From contig NZ_JBINJW010000002.1 in assembly GCF_043951855.1 (NCBI RefSeq), forward strand, positions 62,001 through 126,000: a stretch of DNA of 64,000 nucleotides, given 5' to 3'. The position numbers and the translations under genes are program-made. The stretch's first letter is position 1. Every line of letters begins with the position of its first letter. The notes beneath the pieces were generated by a model, which was given only the letters and a program-made list of their open reading frames with translations, had not been told where the DNA came from and made no database searches. The DNA is from Proteiniclasticum sp043951855 (GTDB lineage: Bacteria; Bacillota; Clostridia; Clostridiales; Clostridiaceae). Shown here piece after piece: positions 7,501 through 16,341 of this stretch.

Positions 7501-8514
7501 TCAATGGATCATGGCCTTCCCTGTGGACTCCCGCACCACCAGATGGGTTTCCACTGGAATCTTCTTCTGGGTTGTATCTTCTGCATCAATTTTCTCCAGA
7601 AGCTCCTTCACAAGAATTTCTCCTACCAGATGACAGTTCTGATTGATGGTCGTGATCTTCGGAGAAGAGATGATGCTGAAAATCGTATCATCGAATCCGA
7701 TGATGGAGAGATCTCCCGGTACATCGATGCACTCCTCCTTTGCCCAGTTCAGTACACCCAAGGCCATCAGATCATTTCCGCACACGATGGCTGTGGTTTC
7801 CGGTACCAGTCCGTTTGTTCTGAGGTACTCGTATGCTCCCTCCACATTAAATGCTGAGGTGGCCACCAGGTTTTCATCAAAAGGGATTCCATGTTCTTCC
7901 AGTGCATCCCTGTACCCGCCTAATCTTTCCTCTCCAAAGCTGAGATTGGTTTCTCCCTGGAGATACATGATCTTCTTATGACCGAGGCTGATGAGATGCT
8001 CCACGCCCTCATACATGCCCATATGGTCATCTACCTGCACTCTGACAGCGAAATCACTGTAATTCGTGGAATCATTGAGCACCGCAAAAGGCACATTGAT
8101 TTTCAGAAGCGCTTCCATCTCGATATCTCTTTCCATGGATGCGATGATGATGATGCCATCCACCTGCTTCTCCATGAGCTTCACGAGATAACTGATCTCT
8201 TTATGGATGGAATCATCCGTATTGCAGAGAAAAAGGCTGTATCCTTTTCTGATGGCCATATCTTCTGCGCCTCTTGAGATGTCCGTGTAGTAGGCATTTT
8301 TGATGTCCGGAACGATGAGCCCCAGTGTCTTTGTGTTCTTTGTCTTCATGCTTCTGGCCAGAGTATTGATGAAGTATCCTTCTTCTTCCACTGTCTTGAG
8401 CACTCGCAGCCTGGTTTCCTCTTTGACATCCTCATATTTACCATTCACGATCTTTGAAACAGTAGCAATGGAAACGCCGCAAAGTTCAGCAATATGTTTC
8501 ATTGTAACTGGCAT
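7501..8514 (-). CDS. LacI/GalR family transcriptional regulator
   Basis: This 337-residue protein has the LacI DNA-binding head (TMKHIAELCGVSIATVSKIVNG, about 4-25) and a sugar-binding core with GLIVPDIKNAYYTDISRGAEDMA, VDGIIIIAS, IVCGNDLMALGVLNWAKE and LSIIGFDDTIFSIISSPKITTI. The layout resembles RbsR/CcpA-like regulators of sugar use. It stands alone, so the sensed molecule is unknown. A TTGCACGCAA box close to its own -10 suggests autoregulation. Confidence 0.92.
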   Translation of the reverse strand: MPVTMKHIAELCGVSIATVSKIVNGKYEDVKEETRLRVLKTVEEEGYFINTLARSMKTKNTKTLGLIVPDIKNAYYTDISRGAEDMAIRKGYSLFLCNTDDSIHKEISYLVKLMEKQVDGIIIIASMERDIEMEALLKINVPFAVLNDSTNYSDFAVRVQVDDHMGMYEGVEHLISLGHKKIMYLQGETNLSFGEERLGGYRDALEEHGIPFDENLVATSAFNVEGAYEYLRTNGLVPETTAIVCGNDLMALGVLNWAKEECIDVPGDLSIIGFDDTIFSIISSPKITTINQNCHLVGEILVKELLEKIDAEDTTQKKIPVETHLVVRESTGKAMIH

Positions 8515-8550
8515 AATTCATCCCTCTTTTTTCTAATCCAATCCATAGAA

Positions 8551-8573
8551 TTGCACGCAACATTCTTATTATA
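8551..8573 (-). promoter_or_regulatory. Promoter -10 and operator-like box of the second LacI-type gene
   Basis: On the minus strand TATAAT (8573-8568) is followed at once by the inverted repeat TTGC-N2-GCAA (8551-8560) before the ATG at 8514. LacI proteins favour short palindromes with a central CG-like step, so a repressor bound here would cover the transcription start. The -35 is weak. Confidence 0.4.
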
Positions 8574-8784
8574 ATACAGATCCCCTTGATTTTTGTACTA
8601 CTTTCATCACTTCTGTATGTTAAATTTCGTCACAGGCAGAGCGCTCACGATTCCATGCCGCCCTCAGAAACCTTCAATGTTTCAAGGTGGATGAACCCTC
8701 CGCTCAGCCACCTTGATGTACTATTATTCTGTTGCTGCTGCGCTCGCCTCTTCCATACCGCCATGGAACAACCTTCCTGATGGA

Positions 8785-9828
8785 CTACTCCATCATGCCT
8801 TCATACAGGTAATCACGGAGGAGTCTTCTGTTCTCCTCCAGATCTATGATCACAACGCTCCTGCCGCCCTTGTCGGCGTAATGCCAGGTGTCATCAAAAG
8901 GCACCCGCGCCTGACTGAGATCGTTGCTTCCAGAGCCCAGAACCTCAAGTCCCAGTGTGAACAGCGTATCCGCTTTGATGTTCGTATCCACATATTTCAG
9001 CGATTCCGTGATGAACCTGGTCAGCTTCACAGGATTCAGGGTCTGCTTCATTTTCGCCAGAATACCTACCATCACGTCCCTTTGCCTTCTGGTCCTTCCG
9101 AAGTCCCCATCACCGGTACTTCTGTTTCTGGAATGGGTCAGAACCTGCGCCCCATTTAAGGTATAGGTTCCATCTTCCAGCGGAAGCTTCTCCCCTCCGC
9201 CTGCGCTGTTGATCGTTCTGATTTCAGCAGTTGTGAGCTTCACCTGTATGCCGTCCAGCGCATCTACAATGCTCTTAAGTCCTTCAAACTCCACGATGGC
9301 ATAGTTCTGTATATCCAGTTCGAAATTCTCATTGACGGTATTCACTGCAAGGCCGATGCCTCCGAAGGCATATGCCGCATTGATCCGGTTCCATTCCCTG
9401 TTCGGAATGGCGATCCAGGTATCACGCATGAAAGAGACAATACGGATGTCATGGGTTTTTCTGTTGTAGCTGACGAGCATCATGCTGTCAGAGCGTCCAT
9501 TTCCTTCCTCGTCCCCTCTCACATCACTTCCTACCATGAGGACGTTAAATACATTCTCATCGATGGGAACCTTTCTGTAGATGGCTTCACTGTCGGGATC
9601 CTTCACCTCGTAGATATAGTCTTCATCAAGGTCTTCCGGGGTTCCTTCAATGGATTCCAGGTCTTCGCCTTCCGGTAGAAGAACCTCTTCTCCATCCACG
9701 ATTTCCGTCCCGGTCCTGTTCAGCGATGTCAGTGTATAATACACACCGATGAACAGGACAAAGAGGATGGATACAATTCCTGCAAGCACATAGTAGACTT
9801 TCTTTTTACTTCTGGACTTCACTTCCAT
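8785..9828 (-). CDS. LytR-CpsA-Psr (LCP) family cell-wall polymer ligase
   Basis: The 347-residue protein has a basic N-terminus and one membrane helix (about 11-31), then an extracellular LCP domain. Typical motifs are VLMVGSDVRG, RSDSMMLVSYN, SFMRDTWIAIP, RINAAYAFGG and RTRRQRDVM, the arginines of which contact the pyrophosphate of the lipid-linked donor. LCP enzymes move teichoic acid or capsule chains from the lipid carrier to peptidoglycan. It is near the BY-kinase pair, consistent with a surface-polymer role, but on its own transcript. An inverted repeat TCAAGGTGG/CCACCTTGA at 8682-8716 lies downstream, without a T tract. Confidence 0.93.
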   Translation of the reverse strand: MEVKSRSKKKVYYVLAGIVSILFVLFIGVYYTLTSLNRTGTEIVDGEEVLLPEGEDLESIEGTPEDLDEDYIYEVKDPDSEAIYRKVPIDENVFNVLMVGSDVRGDEEGNGRSDSMMLVSYNRKTHDIRIVSFMRDTWIAIPNREWNRINAAYAFGGIGLAVNTVNENFELDIQNYAIVEFEGLKSIVDALDGIQVKLTTAEIRTINSAGGGEKLPLEDGTYTLNGAQVLTHSRNRSTGDGDFGRTRRQRDVMVGILAKMKQTLNPVKLTRFITESLKYVDTNIKADTLFTLGLEVLGSGSNDLSQARVPFDDTWHYADKGGRSVVIIDLEENRRLLRDYLYEGMME

Positions 9829-10003
9829 ACTTCTTCAATTCCCTTCATGTACGCTGTCTTCGTTTTACCGCATAACTGCATTTTTCTATCCGTCTCTTTA
9901 ACGCGTTCCTTCTTTCCTTCATGCTCAGAAAAAATAGTTGCATCCGAATCTCCTGAGCTCCTGTTTCAACTCAATTTTATCATATATACGTTCAAATAAG
10001 AAC

Positions 10004-10027
10004 GCTCAGCTTCTGGCGAAACTGAGC
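10004..10027 (-). terminator. Terminator of the two small membrane-protein genes
   Basis: GCTCAG (10004-10009) pairs with CTGAGC (10022-10027), extended by TTC/GAA around a GCCA loop, and is followed on the minus strand by GTTCTTATTT. It lies 46 bp past the stop at 10073. Confidence 0.65.
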
Positions 10028-10072
10028 ATTGTCTCCTGTATCGTATGGGGCAGACCCATATATGATTCCACA

Positions 10073-10489
10073 TTATTCGAAATAGAGCCTCAGTTTCAGT
10101 GGTTCGTAGGTATAACTGTCTGAGCTGTCGTAGATCCAGGGACTCTCTTCCTCTCCCTGATACCTCATTCTTCTTCGAGATTCCTCAAAAAGTCTTGCAG
10201 CCCCACCGTTGACTTCGATTTTCAGATGGTACTGTCTTCCCTTATGCCAGACAGGCACTTCGGATATCTTGTCTTTCCATGGTTCTATGGCAATACGCTG
10301 AATTTCCACACCCTGCTGCGTCAGGACAACAAAGTTCTTTCCTCTTGTGTGATAAAAAGAGTCGATGAGTGTTACTGCACCGAATCCCAGAATAAGGACC
10401 ACCAATATGGGAACCATAATTCTGCATAGAGAAGAGTGACAAGTTTTTCTGTCCCTTGTCTTCTCGTTCAGATTATACTTCTCTTCCAT
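10073..10489 (-). CDS. Small single-pass membrane protein of unknown function
   Basis: The 138-residue product has a charged N-terminus, one membrane helix (about 25-46, MVPILVVLILGFGAVTLIDSFY) and an outside domain rich in beta-strand pattern (NFVVLTQQGVEIQRIAIEPWKD, QYHLKIEVNGGAARLFEESRRR). The spacing of strands recalls NusG-domain-II-type membrane proteins, but the cysteine motif usual in that family is missing, so this is only a weak resemblance. It starts 23 bp after the 51-residue membrane protein gene, with AGGAGG before the ATG, and ends at a terminator. Confidence 0.7.
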   Translation of the reverse strand: MEEKYNLNEKTRDRKTCHSSLCRIMVPILVVLILGFGAVTLIDSFYHTRGKNFVVLTQQGVEIQRIAIEPWKDKISEVPVWHKGRQYHLKIEVNGGAARLFEESRRRMRYQGEEESPWIYDSSDSYTYEPLKLRLYFE

Positions 10490-10512
10490 ATTCTTCCTCC
10501 TTCCGGAAAAAA

Positions 10513-10668
10513 TCAGTGGATGAACTGTTCCTTGTTCTTTTCATCCTGTTCCGGAAAAAATCGATCGAGATCATCTTCCGGTTTTCTTCTCATCTTTCTG
10601 ATCTTGGTTGGTAAAAGTATCAAAAGTGCAATGACGACAATCACGAGAATGCCATACAAGAATTCCAT
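10513..10668 (-). CDS. Very small membrane protein (51 residues)
   Basis: The frame could start at 10710, but the ATG at 10668 is preferred: GAAGGTGAT lies just upstream and the product then begins MEFLYGILVIVVIALLILLP, a clean membrane helix, followed by a basic stretch KIRKMRRK and an acidic tail. No family is recognised. It is the first gene of a two-gene unit with the 138-residue membrane protein. Both are preceded by good ribosome binding sites, which supports translation of such a short frame. Confidence 0.6.
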   Translation of the reverse strand: MEFLYGILVIVVIALLILLPTKIRKMRRKPEDDLDRFFPEQDEKNKEQFIH

Positions 10669-10997
10669 AATATCACCTTCCATTTCATTATTTATCTTCC
10701 GTTCACGCATAACTTATTTTATCATGGCGCTCTTACAATAAGATTTCATAATTATTACAAATTCCTTCATACTGAAAAACCGTTCCACTGGAAATAGATT
10801 TAATTATCTGATTATACTCTCTCGTTAATTTTATGTCAATCTGAATATCTGCACCGATTTCCAGATGCAGGAGGACTGTCCCCTCCTGAAAAGGCCAAAC
10901 AGTTCACGGTTTCGTAAAAGCTTATCAACATTTTAATGCTATGATAGCCATAGAAACACATTCCATTTATGGAAAATCTGATGCGAGGTGAAATATT
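10669..10997. other. Gene-free stretch upstream of the small WYL-domain gene
   Basis: AT-rich DNA with one clear element, the inverted repeat CAGGAGG/CCTCCTG at 10868-10888 separated by seven bases. It has no T tract on either side, so a terminator is unlikely. A mini-ykkC type motif was considered but the ACGR loops are absent. Promoters of the flanking divergent genes must lie here, but none is convincing. Confidence 0.35.
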
Positions 10998-11294
10998 TTG
11001 AATACAACCATTTGCGATGCCATAAGAGATGGCGAAATCATAGAATTCGAGTACGAAGGAGCCATCAGAATCGTAGAGCCCTTTATCTACGGTACTGACA
11101 TAAGCGGAGTCCAGCTTCTCAGAGGGTATCAGATCGGCGGCTTCAACAAAGCCAACGACAACAGCTATACCTGGGATACCTTCAAAGTGGAGAAGATGAG
11201 CACAGTGAAATTCATCGGCAAGAAATTCGATGACAAAAGAGCCGGATATGATCCCAACGACCCATCCTTCAAAAGCATTTTCTGCAAATTCTAA
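10998..11294 (+). CDS. Small stand-alone WYL-domain protein
   Basis: The 98-residue product starts at a TTG with AGGTG 8 bp upstream. It fits the stand-alone WYL-type Sm-like fold: IRDGEIIEFEYEGAIRIVEPFIYG, LLRGYQIGG, and the closing AGYDPNDPSF stretch. WYL domains usually sit behind a helix-turn-helix and sense nucleic acids or nucleotides, often in phage-defence or DNA-damage regulators. Here there is no DNA-binding part, and the usual W-Y-L triplet is not literal. The overlapping 198-codon minus-strand frame is a shadow. Function is unknown. Confidence 0.75.
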   Translation: MNTTICDAIRDGEIIEFEYEGAIRIVEPFIYGTDISGVQLLRGYQIGGFNKANDNSYTWDTFKVEKMSTVKFIGKKFDDKRAGYDPNDPSFKSIFCKF

Positions 11295-11433
11295 ACCCAT
11301 ACATTTCTCCTGGTAGATGTTCCCCGTCTTCCGGGAGATTTCACTGTCCTGAGGAACATGGCGCGACCTGTAAAGGAGACGCCACGGGATCCTGAAGGAT
11401 GCGATTCTTTCTTCTTGGTTTTTCGCACACATA

Positions 11434-11534
11434 GAACACCCGCATGCTGATTAGGCCGATCATCTTGCGGGTGTTCCTTGTATCGTGAATCTTTTCTGTT
11501 TACAGATCTGCTGCACTTTCCTGACGGAAAGTGC
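11434..11534. terminator. Two tandem hairpins between convergent WYL and uxaA genes
   Basis: GAACACCCGCA/TGCGGGTGTTC (11434-11476, 11-bp stem) and GCACTTTCC/GGAAAGTGC (11513-11534, loop TGAC) lie between the convergent gene ends at 11294 and 11577. Neither has a long T tract on either strand, so their termination strength is uncertain, but the position fits. Confidence 0.5.
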
Positions 11535-11576
11535 GGTCTTCATGTTTCATGGTCAAAGACCATCATGGGAGCAGTC

Positions 11577-13073
11577 TTAGAGGGTCACTCCGGTCTTGAA
11601 GATGGAGATCTCTCTGAATCCTGACTTCTCATTGTTCACCAGTTCTCCGCTGGCAACGGCGATGACATAGTTTATGAATTCCTGCGTCATCTCATCGGAA
11701 GGTTTTCCATCCAGCATCTGGCCGGCATTGAAATCAATCCAGTGCGGCTTCAGTGCGGCGATTCTTGAATTGGATGAGATCTTCACGGTAGGCACAAAGC
11801 TGCCGAATGGTGTTCCTCGTCCTGTTGTGAAAAGAACCATATGACATCCTGATGCCCCCAGTGCAGTGGAAGCCACCAGGTCGTTTCCAGGTGCGCTGAG
11901 AAGGTTCAGACCCTTCTTCATGGCAATCTCTCCATACTTCAGCACATCCGTCACCAGAGAGCTTCCTCCCTTCTGCGTGCATCCGAGAGACTTGTCTTCC
12001 AGAGTGGAGATCCCACCTTCCTTGTTGCCAGGAGATGGATTCTCGTAGATGGGCTGCTTGTTGTCGATGAAGTACTGCTTGAAATCGTTGATGAGATGAA
12101 CGATCTTTCCGAAGACCGCTTCATTTTCCGCACGGTCCATGAGGATGGTCTCCGCACCGAACATCTCCGGCACTTCCGTAAGAATCGTGGTTCCGCCTTT
12201 GGCCACCAGATAATCCGAAAGTCTGCCCAGAAGCGGATTGGCCGTGATGCCTGAGAATCCGTCGGATCCGCCGCACTTCAAGCCGATGGAAAGTTCTGAA
12301 ACGGGCACTTCCACCCTCTCATCCTTCTTCATTTCCTCATAGAGACTGGTCAGGGCTCTGATGCCTTCCTCGATTTCATTGCCCACCTGCTGGGTCACGA
12401 TGAACTTCGTTCTCTTGTCATCGTATTCTCCCACAGCGACCTTGAAGTCCTCCATGACATTATTCTCACAGCCGAGACCCAGAACCAGTACTCCACCGGC
12501 ATTGGGATGCTTCACCAGATCCGCCAGGATGGTCTTTGTGTTCTCATGGTCATCCCCCAGCTGGGAACAGCCATAGTTGTGGTTGAAGACTTCAATGGCA
12601 TCAATGCCTTCCGGCTGTACTCTTTCCTTGAACTTTCTGATGATCAGTTCCGCTACGCCGTTGACGCAGCCCACAGTAGGTACGATCCACAGCTCGTTTC
12701 GGATGCCGACCTTTCCGCCCGCTCTTCTGTATCCTCTGAATGTGTCCGGTCCATCAAAGACCTTATAGTCTTCCTCATGCGGATTGTAGCTGTACTCCAT
12801 CAGGTCATGAAGACCGGTCTTCACATTGCTGGTATGCACATGCTGTCCTTCCACGATCTTTTCTCTGGCATTTCCAATGGAAAAGCCGTATTTCACAATG
12901 GCTTCTCCTTCCTCGATGTCTCTCAGGGCCATCTTGTGGCCTGTGGGAATGTCACTGAGAGCCTTGTAAGTCTTTCCACCTACTTCCACCTCTTCTCCCT
13001 TGCCCACATCCTTCAGCGCCACCGCCACATTGTCTTTCTCGGTGATGATATAAAGTCTGTTCTCTTTTTCCAT
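11577..13073 (-). CDS. uxaA: Altronate dehydratase
   Basis: The 498-residue protein has the full UxaA layout: an N-terminal SAF domain (about 1-95, with DNVAVALKDVGKGEEVEVGG) and the larger UxaA lyase domain with FRGYRRAGGKVGIRNELWIVPTVGC, NHNYGCSQLGDDH, LKCGGSDGFSGITANP and SAPGNDLVASTALGASGCHMVLFTTGRGTPFG. It dehydrates D-altronate to 2-keto-3-deoxygluconate in hexuronate catabolism and needs an iron or similar metal centre, for which the conserved Cys and His residues are candidates. It starts 17 bp after uxaB ends, so the two form an operon in pathway order. Confidence 0.96.
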   Translation of the reverse strand: MEKENRLYIITEKDNVAVALKDVGKGEEVEVGGKTYKALSDIPTGHKMALRDIEEGEAIVKYGFSIGNAREKIVEGQHVHTSNVKTGLHDLMEYSYNPHEEDYKVFDGPDTFRGYRRAGGKVGIRNELWIVPTVGCVNGVAELIIRKFKERVQPEGIDAIEVFNHNYGCSQLGDDHENTKTILADLVKHPNAGGVLVLGLGCENNVMEDFKVAVGEYDDKRTKFIVTQQVGNEIEEGIRALTSLYEEMKKDERVEVPVSELSIGLKCGGSDGFSGITANPLLGRLSDYLVAKGGTTILTEVPEMFGAETILMDRAENEAVFGKIVHLINDFKQYFIDNKQPIYENPSPGNKEGGISTLEDKSLGCTQKGGSSLVTDVLKYGEIAMKKGLNLLSAPGNDLVASTALGASGCHMVLFTTGRGTPFGSFVPTVKISSNSRIAALKPHWIDFNAGQMLDGKPSDEMTQEFINYVIAVASGELVNNEKSGFREISIFKTGVTL

Positions 13074-13090
13074 CTTTCCTGTTTCCTTTC

Positions 13091-14554
13091 TTATAAGCTT
13101 TTCAGCGTCTCTTTTGTGCCCAGAGTAAGGATTCTGCGAAGGTGTTCTGTCACCGCTTCCACAAGTCCTTCCACTTCTGTCAGATCCTGATACCAGAGAT
13201 CCTTGTTGGCCAGGGTTTTCTCCACCAGCACGGTGATGTCTTTTTCCTGCCAGATCTTCTCGAAGAATTCCAGATTCTTTCTGTCATCCTTCACAGGATA
13301 TTTCTCTTCATTTTCTCTCACGCCGAAGAAACCTTCTTCCTCTTCCTTCACTTCATAGAACTTCAGAAGCGCAGCCAGCGCATAGGTCATTCTCACTGGA
13401 AGAACGCCTTTCTCCGCCTTGTAGTCCAGTAAGGACGGCAGACATCTGGCTGTGAACTTGGATACGGAATTCAGTGAGATATCCAGCAGTCTGTGCTTGA
13501 TGAAGGGATTGCCGAATCTTTCAAACACCGCATCCGCAAAAGCCTTCAGCTCATCATCCGGAAGATCTATGGTCGGAATGATCTCATCAAAGATCAGCGC
13601 TTTCAGATAAGCGTTGTAATCCGCATCCTCTATGAACTGACCCACGAAATCGAATCCGGAGAGATAGGCGGAAAGCACGGTGGATGTGTGTGCACCGTTT
13701 AGAATTCTCACCTTTCTTTTCTTGTATGGACGTGCATCGTCTGTCCAGATGACGTTGGCACTGGTCTTCTGGATGGGGAAAATCTCAGCGTACTTCTTGT
13801 CCGCTTCGATGACCCATAGATTGAAGACTTCCGATGTGACCATGAGATTGTCTTCATAGCCAAACTTCTCGCTGTAGGCAGCCACTTCGTCCCTTGGGTA
13901 TCCTGTGACGATACGGTCTACTAAAGTGTTGGCAAAGGAGCAGGCTTCATCCAGCCAGGTGGTGAACTCCGCTTCCAGGTTCCATTCGGAAGCATACTGC
14001 TTTACGATTCTTTCCAATTCTCCGCCGTTATTATCTATGAGTTCCACTGGAAGCAGGAGAATCCCTCTTTCCTTGTCACCATGAAAATGTTTGAATCTGT
14101 GATACAGGAACTTGCAGATTTTCGCAGGAAACGCCTTCGGCAGCGGATCTTCCAGCTTGTCCCCTTCCACATAGCTGATGCCAGCTTCTGTGGTATTGGA
14201 GACGATGACTGAAAGGTCTTCGCTTTCCGCCATGGCCATATAGCCTTCATAATCCTCGAAAGGATTGATTCCACGAGATACGGATGTGATGGCCTTGACC
14301 TTCTCGGTCTTTTCTCCATTTTCCAGGCCTCTCATGATCAGCGTATACATGCCGTTCTGGTCATTGATCATGTCCACCATGCCTCGCTCGATGGGCTGCA
14401 CCAGTACCACGCTTCCATCGAAGTGTCCTTCGTCATTGGCTTCGTCGATCATCCAGTCCACAAAGGCTCTTAAGAAATTCCCTTCACCGAACTGAAGCAC
14501 CTTTTCCTTGAGATGTCCGTTTTTCTTCTGGATGGTATCTTTGATGTTTTTCAT
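13091..14554 (-). CDS. uxaB: Tagaturonate reductase
   Basis: The product (487 residues from ATG 14554) belongs to the polyol/mannitol dehydrogenase superfamily: LQFGEGNFLRAFVDWMID is the N-terminal nucleotide-binding motif, followed by SVSRGINPFEDYE and IVSNTTEAGISY, and RILNGAHTSTVLSAYLSGFDFV in the C-terminal domain. These features fit UxaB rather than fructuronate reductase UxuB. It reduces D-tagaturonate to D-altronate with NADH. The frame extends to an ATG at 14605, but AAGGAGG directly before 14554 fixes the start. It is first in the uxaB-uxaA operon and divergent from uxaE over 230 bp. Confidence 0.95.
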   Translation of the reverse strand: MKNIKDTIQKKNGHLKEKVLQFGEGNFLRAFVDWMIDEANDEGHFDGSVVLVQPIERGMVDMINDQNGMYTLIMRGLENGEKTEKVKAITSVSRGINPFEDYEGYMAMAESEDLSVIVSNTTEAGISYVEGDKLEDPLPKAFPAKICKFLYHRFKHFHGDKERGILLLPVELIDNNGGELERIVKQYASEWNLEAEFTTWLDEACSFANTLVDRIVTGYPRDEVAAYSEKFGYEDNLMVTSEVFNLWVIEADKKYAEIFPIQKTSANVIWTDDARPYKKRKVRILNGAHTSTVLSAYLSGFDFVGQFIEDADYNAYLKALIFDEIIPTIDLPDDELKAFADAVFERFGNPFIKHRLLDISLNSVSKFTARCLPSLLDYKAEKGVLPVRMTYALAALLKFYEVKEEEEGFFGVRENEEKYPVKDDRKNLEFFEKIWQEKDITVLVEKTLANKDLWYQDLTEVEGLVEAVTEHLRRILTLGTKETLKSL

Positions 14555-14784
14555 TTTTTCCTCCTTGGGCGTAACGCCTGTTTCATTTGTATGATCATGT
14601 AACAAGTATAATGTATTTCTTTTGAATGCTCCTGTGATGGTCTAGTTAAAAGTATGAATAAATCACGAACTTTCCCTGATTTACAGGCTTTCCGCTTAAA
14701 ACTTCGTCAATATGATGTATAATTTAATTGTATCAACTTCAGTTTGAAATCCATTTTCAGACCATCAATTAGGAGGCTTATTTT

Positions 14785-16272
14785 ATGTATAAACAACTGA
14801 TAAAAGATCTTAAAGGGGATTCCCTCAAACCTTACTATGAAGGCATAAAAGTCTATACCGATTCCCTTTCTGAATATCTGGCCGCGAAAGTCGTCATGAT
14901 CCGTCAAGGTGCTCAGAAGTTTCTTTTGGCCACTGGTTCCGGTGCGCTTTATGATGCTCTCATAGGGTATGAGAACAACGGCTTCAAGCTGGCCTTCCCG
15001 ACCCATGAGAACAGACTGGTTCTCAACAAGTACTTCCCTTATACTGCGCCTGTAGCCAATACCGAGCACAGAACCTCTGTGGGACTGGGAGACAGGCTTG
15101 GCCTTGCTACCCCAGGACACATCCGGGCCGTGAAAGACACCGATGTGTTTCCGATTTTCGCCCAGCAGAGTGTCCGGGAACTGGACATGACCCACAGAAA
15201 ATATGAAGATGTCATCGATGCCGCTTCCTATGCAGTCTTCCAGGAAGGCTACAAGAAAGGGTTCGGTGCAGATGGGGATCATCTGAAGACCAAGGAAGAC
15301 ATTCTGAAGGAACTGGATCTGGGTGCAACCATGATCACGCTGGATTCTTCCGAGAAAATCGATAACACCATACTGGATCTCAGTGATGAAGAGCTTCTGG
15401 TGAAATATGAGGTGCTGGATCCGTCCATCCGTTCCTACTATGAAGACAAATATCTGGATAAGGATATAGCAATCGAAGGACTGAGTCTTTCCATCAATAA
15501 AAAACAGCTCATGAGAGATGTGCTCACCTATTATGCAGCCATCAACTTCATCAGAGAAGTCTATGAGGAAATCATTGTCTCCTTTAAGCTTCCACTGGAT
15601 TTTGAGATCTCCATCGATGAGACAGCAACACCTACAAATCCCATCTCTCATTACATTATCGCACAGGAGCTCAAAGATAGAAACATCCTCATCTCCACCA
15701 TGGCACCAAGATTCATCGGAGAATTCCAGAAAGGAATCGACTATATCGGAGACCTGGAGATGTTCACGCAGGATATCCGGGCTCATGTGGCCATTGCAGA
15801 GCATTACGGGTACAGAATCAGTGTGCACTCCGGCAGCGACAAGTTTTCCATCTTCCCCATCGTTGCAAAAGAGACCCACGGAAAGTTCCATGTGAAGACG
15901 GCTGGCACAAACTGGCTGGAAGCCATTGAAGTCATTTCAGAAAAAGAACCTGCGCTCTATCGTGAGATTCATGCTCATGCGCTGGAAAGATTCAGTGATG
16001 CAACAGCCCTTTATCATGTGACCACAAATCTGGCCAACATTCCATCTCTTCATGATGTGGAAGATTCTAAACTCCCTGACTATCTGAAAAACAATGATGC
16101 AAGGCAGCTTCTTCATATCACCTACGGCTATATCCTGAGAGATCAGGATGAACAGGGAAACTTCATCTTAAGAGAGCGTTTCTTTGATGCACTGGATGAC
16201 CATATGGAAGACTACACCAAGCATCTGGATGAACACATCAGCAGGCACCTTTCTCTTCTCAATTTGAAATAG
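14785..16272 (+). CDS. uxaE: Tagaturonate epimerase (UxaE family)
   Basis: The 495-residue protein fits the UxaE family described from Thermotoga, which interconverts D-tagaturonate and D-fructuronate and so joins the galacturonate and glucuronate branches. Visible conserved stretches are GLGDRLGLATPGHIRA near residue 100, GFGADGDHLKT, SIDETATPTNP, APRFIGEFQKGIDYIG and SVHSGSDKFSIFPIV; the His, Asp and Glu residues in them are likely metal ligands. AGGAGG precedes the ATG. A -10 TATAAT lies at 14718-14723. Next to uxaB-uxaA but on the opposite strand, it probably shares their inducer. Confidence 0.93.
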   Translation: MYKQLIKDLKGDSLKPYYEGIKVYTDSLSEYLAAKVVMIRQGAQKFLLATGSGALYDALIGYENNGFKLAFPTHENRLVLNKYFPYTAPVANTEHRTSVGLGDRLGLATPGHIRAVKDTDVFPIFAQQSVRELDMTHRKYEDVIDAASYAVFQEGYKKGFGADGDHLKTKEDILKELDLGATMITLDSSEKIDNTILDLSDEELLVKYEVLDPSIRSYYEDKYLDKDIAIEGLSLSINKKQLMRDVLTYYAAINFIREVYEEIIVSFKLPLDFEISIDETATPTNPISHYIIAQELKDRNILISTMAPRFIGEFQKGIDYIGDLEMFTQDIRAHVAIAEHYGYRISVHSGSDKFSIFPIVAKETHGKFHVKTAGTNWLEAIEVISEKEPALYREIHAHALERFSDATALYHVTTNLANIPSLHDVEDSKLPDYLKNNDARQLLHITYGYILRDQDEQGNFILRERFFDALDDHMEDYTKHLDEHISRHLSLLNLK

Positions 16273-16282
16273 AATCAGTTTC

Positions 16283-16325
16283 AAAGAAAGCAGCACCTGC
16301 ACGAACTGCAGAGGCTGCTTCTTTT
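16283..16325. terminator. Bidirectional terminator between uxaE and the dehydrogenase gene
   Basis: AAAGAAAGCAGC and GGCTGCTTCTTTT form a long imperfect stem with an inner CTGCA/TGCAG, between convergent stops at 16272 and 16342. On the plus strand it runs into CTTTTATTC. Confidence 0.8.
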
Positions 16326-16341
16326 ATTCATCTGAAAATCA

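Noticed and set aside
10868..10888. CAGGAGG/CCTCCTG stem considered as a guanidine (mini-ykkC) or fluoride riboswitch
   Set aside because: The ACGR loops of mini-ykkC and the fluoride pseudoknot sequence are absent, and the downstream gene is not an exporter.
10836..11432. 198-codon minus-strand frame opposite the small WYL-type gene
   Set aside because: No ribosome site, low-complexity unlike any family, and fully overlapped by a plus-strand gene with recognisable conserved motifs.
14707..15891. 394-codon minus-strand frame opposite uxaE
   Set aside because: Shadow of the uxaE coding sequence, which has a clear ribosome site and conserved motifs.
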